A DNA stretch of 64,000 bases, taken from NCBI GenBank assembly GCA_900469955.1, contig UBYX01000014.1, positions 124,001 through 188,000 of the forward strand, in the 5' to 3' direction. The notes beneath the pieces are model-generated. The model worked only from the letters and a program-made list of their open reading frames with translations. It searched no databases and had not been told where the DNA came from. Positions 36,616-43,886 of this stretch are shown in pieces. A program made the translations under genes and the position numbers. This stretch comes from Hyphomicrobiales bacterium. Its GTDB lineage: Bacteria > Pseudomonadota > Alphaproteobacteria > Rhizobiales > Rhizobiaceae. Position 1 is the first letter of the stretch. Each line of letters opens with the position of its first letter.

Positions 36616-37017
36616 ATGCTGATCGGCGCTTGTCATTGCGGCCAGTCCAGATGGACACTTCAAGGTGATCCCGGTTCGATCACCGCCTGCAACTGCACCC
36701 TCTGCAGGCGTTACGGCGCCCTCTGGGCCTATGACTATGAAGCCGAACGCATTCGACTGGAGGGACCAACGTCCTCCTATACCCGCTCCGGCAAGGAAGC
36801 ATCCTCTCTGGAGATCTTGTTCTGCCCGACCTGCGCCTGTGTGCTGAGTTGGCGCGGCCTGCATCTGGAGCACGATGGTAGGCGACGTATGGCCGTCAAC
36901 GTGCGCCTTGCACCTCCGGAAGCCGTTCAGGATCTCGCCATCGATCACTTCGATGGATTGGAAACCTTTGAGGACCTGCCCTCCAGGAACCTCTGCGTGC
37001 GACACCTGTGGTTTTGA
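36616..37017 (+). CDS. GFA-domain (glutathione-dependent formaldehyde-activating-like) protein
   Basis: A 133-residue zinc protein. Cys ligands at C6/C8 (CHC), C25/C27/C30 (CNCTLC) and C70/C73/C75 (CPTCAC) match the GFA fold. The first such enzyme (Gfa) was linked to S-hydroxymethylglutathione formation, but most members have unknown reactions. The ATG at 36616 gives MLIGACHCGQ; upstream codons are unsupported. Near a formaldehyde-dehydrogenase-like gene, so aldehyde handling is plausible. Confidence 0.85.
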   Translation: MLIGACHCGQSRWTLQGDPGSITACNCTLCRRYGALWAYDYEAERIRLEGPTSSYTRSGKEASSLEILFCPTCACVLSWRGLHLEHDGRRRMAVNVRLAPPEAVQDLAIDHFDGLETFEDLPSRNLCVRHLWF

Positions 37018-37127
37018 ACTGCCTAAGGCAATATCTGGATGAACACCGCATTCGTGCCGATGAAGGTGCGAGTCGTGGCGAACTAAACGAGCTCGAGCAC
37101 CTTCTGCGGCCTGACGTCGCGAAGCGT

Positions 37128-37370
37128 TTAGTCGGAACTCGATGTCGAAGGAGGCCTCATATCGGCGGCCGATCCGACTGATCCTATTTCGTGAGCGAAC
37201 GCATCATCAGCTTGCTGATTAGCCTTCGTTACATCGTCTGACTCCTGTTCGGTCAGTTCATGCTGGTCCTGTGCGCGCTTCCAGTGGTCCTCATGTCGAC
37301 CTTCCGGGCGGCCTTCGCTCTCCCAGATCCCGTATGCCCGCTCCCGCTGCCGCTGTTCTCTGTCGTTCAT
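37128..37370 (-). CDS. DUF2934 small protein
   Basis: An 80-residue hydrophilic protein starting MNDREQRQRERAYGIWESEGRPEGRHEDHWKRA, the DUF2934 signature, with an acidic/Ser-rich tail. The ATG at 37370 has GGAGG at a proper distance; a frame further upstream overlaps the next gene and is not used. DUF2934 proteins are small rhizobial stress-associated proteins of unknown function. Confidence 0.85.
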   Translation of the reverse strand: MNDREQRQRERAYGIWESEGRPEGRHEDHWKRAQDQHELTEQESDDVTKANQQADDAFAHEIGSVGSAADMRPPSTSSSD

Positions 37371-37434
37371 GCAAAACCTCCACTTGCCACGCAGGCGACC
37401 ACAACCCGGCCGCCTGTGAACTCCCATAAAGTAC

Positions 37435-37884
37435 TCAGATGGCCTTGGCCGTCGTTTCCATCCACGCGCGGTGGCGCTCCTCGTCCTGGTGCGCGTTCTC
37501 GAAGAACGCCCTCGAAGCTGGAATGGCATCCGGATGACGCGCGGCACGCTCGTATGCGGTGACGGTATCGTCTTCATTCGTCTTCATCGCCTTCAAAATA
37601 GCGCCGTCACCCATCAGGTCGGCGAGCGCTATCTTGCCCGTCGTCAGCATCTGCTTCATGTCGCCCTCTACCGGGGCTTCGATACTAAGCTCCCGCGCCA
37701 TATCGTTAAGCACGACGACATGCTGCAAGTGATCCTGCTTGAACACGGCGATCTTCGCACTGAGCGTCTTGTCGTTTAACCTTTCGATACAGGAATCGTA
37801 TGCTGCTATTGCATCATGCTCGAGATATAGCAGGTCCTGGACGAGCTTTTCGATGCTGCTTTCGTTTCCAACCATAGTGACCAT
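37435..37884 (-). CDS. ferritin-like four-helix protein (DUF2383 type)
   Basis: A 149-residue all-helical protein: VQDLLYLEHDAIAAYDSCIERL, KQDHLQHVVVLNDMARELS, and AFFENAHQDEERHRAWMETT carry the Glu/His residues typical of ferritin-like metal sites (ExxH). Probably a bacterial ferritin-like protein of unknown substrate. ATG at 37884 has GGAGAAGAG. An EcfG-type promoter lies 35 bases upstream (37919-37943), so stress induction is likely. Confidence 0.82.
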   Translation of the reverse strand: MVTMVGNESSIEKLVQDLLYLEHDAIAAYDSCIERLNDKTLSAKIAVFKQDHLQHVVVLNDMARELSIEAPVEGDMKQMLTTGKIALADLMGDGAILKAMKTNEDDTVTAYERAARHPDAIPASRAFFENAHQDEERHRAWMETTAKAI

Positions 37885-37918
37885 AAACTCTTCTCCGCTC
37901 GCATACTGGGAGCCTGTC

Positions 37919-37943
37919 AACGGCACCTCGGGGAGATTGTTCC
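37919..37943 (-). promoter_or_regulatory. EcfG/RpoE2-type promoter for the ferritin-like gene
   Basis: On the minus strand: GGAAC (complement of 37939-37943), 16 bases, CGTT (complement of 37919-37922): a perfect GGAAC-N16-CGTT. About 35 bases before the ferritin-like start. Confidence 0.65.
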
Positions 37944-37998
37944 GCCTTTTATTCCTGAGAAGCTACGGATTACGGAACCCTTGGTGAGCTGACACTCC

Positions 37999-38023
37999 GG
38001 AACTATTCAAGGTGCACTGGGTT
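37999..38023 (+). promoter_or_regulatory. EcfG/RpoE2-type promoter for the PNPOx-like gene
   Basis: GGAAC at 37999-38003, 16 bases, GGTT at 38020-38023. It lies 29 bases before the ATG at 38052 and diverges from the minus-strand site at 37919-37943. Confidence 0.6.
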
Positions 38024-38051
38024 CACAGACGAGCCAAAACGGGAGACTTTG

Positions 38052-38519
38052 ATGAACACGATGACGATGAAAGAGCTTGCCGAAAAGCTGAGCAAAATCG
38101 ATTTCTGCATGTTCAACACAGATGGCGGATCAGGAAAGATCAACAGCCGTCCGATGAGCAACAACGGCGACGTCGAGTATGACGGCGACTCCTGGTTCTT
38201 TTCCTACGAGGACACCAGGAAGGTCGCCGAGATTGACCGCAATACGCGCGTCGCCCTCACCTTCACCGCGCCGCCAAGCCTTCTCGGGAAGCCCGGCATC
38301 TTCATTGCGATCGATGGGGAGGCAAGCCTGATCCGCGACGAGGCACAGTTCGAGGAGCATTGGGTGAAGGATCTTGATAGGTGGTTTACCGCTGGCATCG
38401 ATACGCCCGGCATCATTCTGATCAAGGTCTCCGCAAGAACAGTCGAATACTGGGACGGCGAGGAAAATGGCCGTATCGATCTGCCTAGCGCGAATACTGT
38501 CGCGCGAGGAGCTGTATGA
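38052..38519 (+). CDS. pyridoxamine-5'-phosphate-oxidase-like general stress protein
   Basis: A 155-residue split-barrel flavin-binding-like protein (general stress protein 26/COG3871 type): FCMFNTDGGSGKINSRPMS, DSWFFSYEDTRKVAEIDRNTRVALTF, and VSARTVEYWDGEENG at the end. It likely binds FMN or F420-like ligand. ATG 38052 has GGGAGA upstream. Driven by its own EcfG-type promoter. Confidence 0.85.
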   Translation: MNTMTMKELAEKLSKIDFCMFNTDGGSGKINSRPMSNNGDVEYDGDSWFFSYEDTRKVAEIDRNTRVALTFTAPPSLLGKPGIFIAIDGEASLIRDEAQFEEHWVKDLDRWFTAGIDTPGIILIKVSARTVEYWDGEENGRIDLPSANTVARGAV

Positions 38520-38653
38520 TGGGTCGAACAGGCTTCGAGGACCGTGAAGCGTCATGATACTAATGCACAAACGAGGGGCACGTCTCTTGAACTTGTTGCC
38601 GCGCTCTCTGCACCGCTGTAGGTATCTAAAGGAGAGCATCGGAGGTTATATCT

Positions 38654-39091
38654 ATGCCTGCTTTGGCCAAAAACGCTTATTCGGACGCCGATTTGGCAAA
38701 AGCCGAAACCTACAAAGCAAGAGACTATCCTCAGAACATAGATCCTGCCATTGAGGCGCTTGTTCGGGAAATGATTTCGGGATTCGCTGACAAGTGGACC
38801 ATTGTCATCCTGGACACTCTTTGGGATGGCGGGACGCTGCGGTTCTCCGAACTGGCACGCCAGGTGACCGGGATCAGTCAGAAGATGCTCACGCAGACTC
38901 TGAAGCGGATGGAAAGAGACGGTCTGGTTGTTCGCAAGCTTCATCCGAGCGTACCGCCCAAGGTAGAATACTGGCTTTCGCCCCTTGGCCTGACCCTGAG
39001 CGCAGCGTTCTGCAATGTCTGGATTTGGGCGCTCGAGAACCATAAGGCCGTCGCTGCCTCTCGCGAGCATTTCGATGGAAACCGCGAGTGA
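38654..39091 (+). CDS. HxlR-family transcriptional regulator (second)
   Basis: A 145-residue regulator: REMISGFADKWTIVILDTLWDGGTLRFSELARQVTGISQKMLTQTLKRMERDGLVVR. It is longer at the N-terminus than the first HxlR and lacks the N-terminal CGL Cys motif. Convergent with an SDR gene whose promoter holds the HxlR-like operator core ACCTTTTGGTA, so that gene is the probable target. Confidence 0.9.
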   Translation: MPALAKNAYSDADLAKAETYKARDYPQNIDPAIEALVREMISGFADKWTIVILDTLWDGGTLRFSELARQVTGISQKMLTQTLKRMERDGLVVRKLHPSVPPKVEYWLSPLGLTLSAAFCNVWIWALENHKAVAASREHFDGNRE

Positions 39092-39149
39092 AGGTGTCGA
39101 GCGCGGCCGACGATGCATCTCGCGTTTCCGCACGAGATGCATCGAGGTG

Positions 39150-39899
39150 TCAGGAAGGATTGATCATCCCGAAGACCTTGCCGAAGTTTCCTGTCTGCTC
39201 GGCGGTACGCTGAGGCAATACACGCTGTACAAGCACTTCCTGTGGTGTCTCGTCGCTGCAGAGAAGTTCAACTGCCTCAGAAACAAAAGCCTTCAACGGC
39301 ATGGCCTGAGGATTTGCGGATTGGCCGGGGGTCAAGTCAGTCGCCACCAGTGGTGGCGCGATCTCTACCACGGTAATGTTCGTGTTGCGCAATTCGTGAC
39401 GGAGGCTTTGCGTCCACGAGTGGATCGCAGCTTTGCTGGCGCTGTAGGTTAAGGCGTTTGTCCGCGGGACGAAGGCGAGACCTGAGGACACCGTCACAAT
39501 GGCAGCCTCCTTCTTGTTTCTCAGGTGCGGCAGGAGGGCGGTCGTGAGGCGTATCGGGGCAAGAAGGTTCGTCGAGATCGTCCGATCCACAATTTCCAGA
39601 TTGTATGGTTCAGCAAGAACGTCCTCAATGACCATGATGCCCGCGTTATGGATGACGGCGTTCAGATCAGGATGATCGGCTGTGACGCGCGTTGCAAAGG
39701 AGCTGACGTTATCCGCATTGGTTACGTCTAACTCATAGCCTAGCATAGTTGGATTGGCAGCGATTGTCTCTGCGAGTGTGGCGGCATTTCGCCCAGTTAT
39801 GATGACCTTAGCTCCGCGCGAGGCTAGAGCTTCGGCCACGCCGCGACCGATCCCTGAATTACCACCGGTGATGAGGATCGTCGCTTTAGAGAAATCCAT
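39150..39899 (-). CDS. short-chain dehydrogenase/reductase (DltE-like)
   Basis: A 249-residue SDR: TGGNSGIGRGVAEALASRGAKVIITGRN (GxxxGIG), NAGIM, and catalytic Ser (SSGLAF), YSASK (Tyr/Lys). Resembles the DltE/COG3967 group, often controlled by HxlR-type regulators. ATG at 39899 gives MDFSKATILITGG. The candidate operator lies at 39968-39978 upstream. Confidence 0.92.
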   Translation of the reverse strand: MDFSKATILITGGNSGIGRGVAEALASRGAKVIITGRNAATLAETIAANPTMLGYELDVTNADNVSSFATRVTADHPDLNAVIHNAGIMVIEDVLAEPYNLEIVDRTISTNLLAPIRLTTALLPHLRNKKEAAIVTVSSGLAFVPRTNALTYSASKAAIHSWTQSLRHELRNTNITVVEIAPPLVATDLTPGQSANPQAMPLKAFVSEAVELLCSDETPQEVLVQRVLPQRTAEQTGNFGKVFGMINPS

Positions 39900-40580
39900 G
39901 GCATCCTTCCTTTCTTCGATGAGCCGAGAAAGCACGTATCCGAGTAACTCTCTTCTGGGAAGTAGGCACCTTTTGGTAAGTATATTTTCATCCTGCCGTC
40001 AGGTGTGTTCCGGCGCGCAAGCGATTTAGATGCGCATGCAGGTTTATCGCATCATCGGGAGGGCGCACACCGCCTGCGGCTTAAAAGGGTTGATGTTGCA
40101 GCGTAGCTAGAGTTTTGGCGGACAGCCCTTGACTTCGGACTTTTAAGGCAGTGGCAACGCGCTCCTAATTTCAATTCCGGTGGAAAAGGTGACGAGTGGA
40201 ACGCCTGCCATTGCGGGTACTTTTGCATTGCATCTCGATACCTGTATGGATCTAGGTCCGCCGCCCTAAGACCGCTAATTTTGAGCTGGAGAGGGAAGCG
40301 GCAGCCTTGGCCGGGGCCATCGCCGCAACCGGCTCCGACACTGCGCAAGACGAAAGCTACGCGTTTCCGCCGGTTTCTTCCGCCACGTCAATTGGCGTTC
40401 GAAAACCGCCGAGGCTCTCGCCGCTGGAGGAAATTGCCCGGGGCAGATCAGGGCCAGGATGCCACTTTACGGCAACCGCAATTGGCCACACAGTCGGTGA
40501 GGAGGCCCATCATGATGAGCCGGTAAGGGAAATAGGCAATTAGGTCGCGTTGCCATAATGGATGTTGTGTGATCATTAGC
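39900..40580. other. intergenic stretch with a candidate HxlR operator
   Basis: About 680 bases. The part next to the SDR start holds ACCTTTTGGTA. The remainder has several overlapping frames under 100 codons on both strands, none recognised; possibly decayed sequence. Confidence 0.4.
39968..39978. promoter_or_regulatory. candidate HxlR operator core ACCTTTTGGTA
   Basis: Same 11-base core as at 27801-27811. On the minus strand (SDR sense) it reads ACTTACC-AAAA-GGTGCC, and the other site reads ACTTACC-TTTT-GGTATG: the left arm is identical over seven bases. 70-80 bases upstream of the SDR start. Confidence 0.5.
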
Positions 40581-42788
40581 CTATCTCCCTTCCAGCAGAT
40601 TCCGGGCGCAATTTTTTTCATTGAACAGAGCCAAAACCTGCCCCCGCGAGATAGGCCGTGAGAGCAAGAAGCCCTGGACGTTGTCGCATCCAAGCGATAT
40701 CACCGCATTGCGCTGTTCATTAGTCTCGACGCCCTCGGCCGTCGTATCCAGCCCTTGCGCGCGAGCCATGGTTATAATCGCATCCACGACTGCTCTGGTT
40801 CGGTCTTGACTGATGTTATGGATAAACGACTTGTCGATCTTTATGCGGTCCACAATCATGCTCTGAACCCTGGAGAATGACGAGTGCCCGGTTCCAAAGT
40901 CATCGATCGCGAGCCGCACTCTCGCCTCTCTCAGCATTGTAACGTTCCGCGTGGTCTGCTCTTCTCCACTGACCGCAAGACTCTCGGTAATCTCAATTTC
41001 GAGACGGTTGGGTTCGACGCCCCACTTCGCCAGTGTCGATAGGACACGTAGAGGATATCCAGGAGAAGCCATCTCAATGGCCGAGGCGTTGATCGCGATA
41101 TCTATGAGCGGCAACGCAGCAAGCATATCGCAGGCGTCCTCAAGAACGAGGGCTCCAATTTCATGAATGGCGCCAATCTCCTCTGCAATGGGAATGAACA
41201 CGTCGGGAGGAATAAGGCCCAGTTCCGGATGCCGCCATCGCGAGAGCGCCTCCAATGAGCATGGGAGGTCACTATTTGCGGGGTAGACGGGCTGATAGAA
41301 GATCTCGAACTGCGTTTTGCCTTTGAGCGCCGCACGCAGATCGTGCTCCAGGCGCCTGCGCTTGCGAAGGAGATCGTCCATATGCTCGCCGAAGATCGCG
41401 TAGGTGTTACGTCCAGCCGCCTTCGCATGATAAAGCGCGATATCGGCTCTGCGTATCAGCTCGACAGCATCTAACGTACCGGTTGCTAGCGCGACCCCAA
41501 CACTTGCCCCAACCACAACATGAGCGCCATCAATATCAAAGGGCTCGCGTAGGCGCTTTACGATACTCTCCGCTAGAGAACCGGCTTCTTGAGCCTCAGA
41601 CCTGTCAAGCAGGACGGTAAACTCGTCGCCTCCGATCCGCCCAATCAGGGCGTTCGGAAGGAGATCCAAAAGCCGCAACGCGACGAGAGATATCAGTTTA
41701 TCGCCAGTCGGATGCCCGTAGGTATCATTGACTGCCTTGAAACGGTCGAGGTCAACGAACAGCACACCGTGCTTGGCCTGCGGCAGTGCGCTCTCCAGCC
41801 GGCTGGCAAGCTCCCGCTCGAAATGGGCCCTATTGGCCAATCCCGTGAGACTATCGTGTAGCGCGAGATGTTGAAGTTGTTGGCGGCTTAAGGCCAGTCT
41901 GGCCGAGCGCTTCCAGATGGCTCTGCCCGAAAGGCTCGCAGCAACGAATATGGACAGGACAGAAAGTCCGATCACAGGAAGCGTCGCATACAAGACGCTG
42001 GATCCCGGCTCGAATGGATGCCAATTGAAAAAGCCGATCAGCTGCCCAGATGCGGACTTGAGCGGGATTTGTGAATGGCTCTTGTCATGAGGATTATCGA
42101 CGGTGAACTGCATCTCCGCGAATTGGTACTCGTTGCCGATTTCGGCTAGAAAATCACTGTCCAGGAAGCGTACCGCAACGTGCAGGTTCTCCTCGCCTGC
42201 CCGCTGCTCAATCTCGCCGGTGTCCGAAGTGATTGGTTTGACGCTTACGATGGCAGGTCTTTTCCCAACATATGTCAGGTCGCTTTGCCCGATCGAAAGG
42301 GCGGTATCGGAAACCGCTTCTTCGCCCGCGCTCAGCCTCTCACGAAGGCGTCTGGCCAACGGCAAATAAGATTCGCGCAGGTCTTCTGCCGAGGGCGCGT
42401 TCTCTGACTCAGCGATGAACTGATAAATAATGAGTCCGTCGGCAGAGAGCACCACTGCGGCGTCGTGGCCGAAGTAGGTGTGCATCCAGTGCCCCAAGTT
42501 AGTGGCGAGCCAGTCGAGGTCGCCGGCCTTTGTTTTGACGACGGCATCATCCCAAACCGTTGCGCTCTCTTGATCGTGGGCCACGGAGGATTGCATCTTC
42601 GAAACAATTAGCGTGACAAGGTCCTTCTGACGTTCCGCAGCCACCTGGTCGGCTCTAGCCGCAGCCCAATACAATGTACCTAGGAGCAGACTTCCAACTA
42701 ATGCGGACGCGATTGTCGGGAGGAGCCATTTCAAGAACCACTGCGACTGACTGATCATGCAAACATATGCCTTTTCGAATTTAAGCAT
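40581..42788 (-). CDS. CHASE4-GGDEF-EAL c-di-GMP signalling protein
   Basis: A 735-residue membrane protein. Helix at about 19-41, a periplasmic CHASE4 sensor (about 60-250: VWDDAVVKTKAGDLDWLATNLG), helix at about 267-287, GGDEF domain with intact GGDEF (386-390), EAL domain with intact EAL (E513), DDFGTGHSS and EGVET. Both catalytic sets look complete; the RxxD inhibitory site ahead of GGDEF was not seen. Could be both a cyclase and a phosphodiesterase. Close to a glucan synthase operon whose relatives are activated by c-di-GMP. Confidence 0.93.
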   Translation of the reverse strand: MLKFEKAYVCMISQSQWFLKWLLPTIASALVGSLLLGTLYWAAARADQVAAERQKDLVTLIVSKMQSSVAHDQESATVWDDAVVKTKAGDLDWLATNLGHWMHTYFGHDAAVVLSADGLIIYQFIAESENAPSAEDLRESYLPLARRLRERLSAGEEAVSDTALSIGQSDLTYVGKRPAIVSVKPITSDTGEIEQRAGEENLHVAVRFLDSDFLAEIGNEYQFAEMQFTVDNPHDKSHSQIPLKSASGQLIGFFNWHPFEPGSSVLYATLPVIGLSVLSIFVAASLSGRAIWKRSARLALSRQQLQHLALHDSLTGLANRAHFERELASRLESALPQAKHGVLFVDLDRFKAVNDTYGHPTGDKLISLVALRLLDLLPNALIGRIGGDEFTVLLDRSEAQEAGSLAESIVKRLREPFDIDGAHVVVGASVGVALATGTLDAVELIRRADIALYHAKAAGRNTYAIFGEHMDDLLRKRRRLEHDLRAALKGKTQFEIFYQPVYPANSDLPCSLEALSRWRHPELGLIPPDVFIPIAEEIGAIHEIGALVLEDACDMLAALPLIDIAINASAIEMASPGYPLRVLSTLAKWGVEPNRLEIEITESLAVSGEEQTTRNVTMLREARVRLAIDDFGTGHSSFSRVQSMIVDRIKIDKSFIHNISQDRTRAVVDAIITMARAQGLDTTAEGVETNEQRNAVISLGCDNVQGFLLSRPISRGQVLALFNEKNCARNLLEGR

Positions 42789-43886
42789 AATGTAAAACGC
42801 GCAGGTTAAGCCTCCAAAAACCGACTTGGTTAACGACCTGAAAAATCAGACGAAAATGAAGAACGGGGCCTGCAAGACGTGGCAACGGAAAATAACGGAA
42901 AGTGGAATTCCACGGTGGGACTTCGATGAAGCGGATCTATTGATTCGCTTGACCTCCAGTTCCCTCCTTGACGAGGTGGGAGAATGACGGAGATGGCACC
43001 GGATCCTACTGAAACAATCTTATGCCGAAACGCGCAAGGGCATATCATAACTGTGCGCCGCATCACCCGACCCAAAGGGTGATCGGTATTTTCACACTGA
43101 CCGCAGCCAAACCTCTCGGCTGCTCATCCTGCAAGCCGATGGCAGCTTTCTGAAAGCATTAGACTCCAGACGGTTTTGGTCGATTTCAATCGAGTCCTCC
43201 AACATTGTGTCGCCTCGCAAGAGCTGACCTAGCAACACTGGTCGAAGGTGAGATGCTGATGAACGTCGGGGGCGACTTTCAGGTACAGCACTTGACGATG
43301 AAGATGCTGGGGCTCGCTTTGGGTTGGGTCCCGGAGGCGTATCGGCGCTCGAATTCACAGACGGAACACAAGGTGCGACACTGGCCTTCCCGGCAAGCCG
43401 TGCGCCCTCAAAGTCAGGCCAGGAAAATGTATACAATCTGGTCGGTGTCCGGCTCGAAGCTTACGATGCAGCGACCGCAGCACGAGATAGCGATAGAAGC
43501 GATGGCCGGGAAGCTCTACGACCCGAGGCGGAGCGGATGCAATTCCACCGTTTTCGGCACCATGCCCCCTGATGCGGTAGATCTCGGCTTGGTCGTAGAG
43601 ACTTTGTTCTCTGGTTACGAATTTCGGCTTTCTGTTGGGTGGAGCTATTGATGCCGCCCTTGACCTCGTTCAACGATCGGTCTGCAGAGACCGTATCTTA
43701 CTCGACTGACGCCGTTCTGTTCCGCTCGCTGTATCGGTGTTGTTGTCGAGACTGATATAAGTGGTGCTACTTGCCGGCTTGGAATTTTTTTTATCGAAGT
43801 GCCGGACCCAGCCTGACTGCTTCGTCCGATTGGCACTCGAACTGGCGCGGAACGTTCTCGGGAATATGCGGGCCGGCTCATTAACC
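42789..43886. other. 1.1-kb stretch without recognised gene
   Basis: Longest frames are 43205-43651 (plus, 148 codons) and 43092-43436 (minus, 114 codons). Neither matches a family I know, and codon quality is mixed. May hold decayed DNA between two signalling genes. Confidence 0.4.

Noticed and set aside
37919-38023. Alternative GGAAC at about 37975 as a stress promoter
   Set aside because: The spacing to any GTT is wrong; only the copies at 37999 and 37939 (minus strand) fit.
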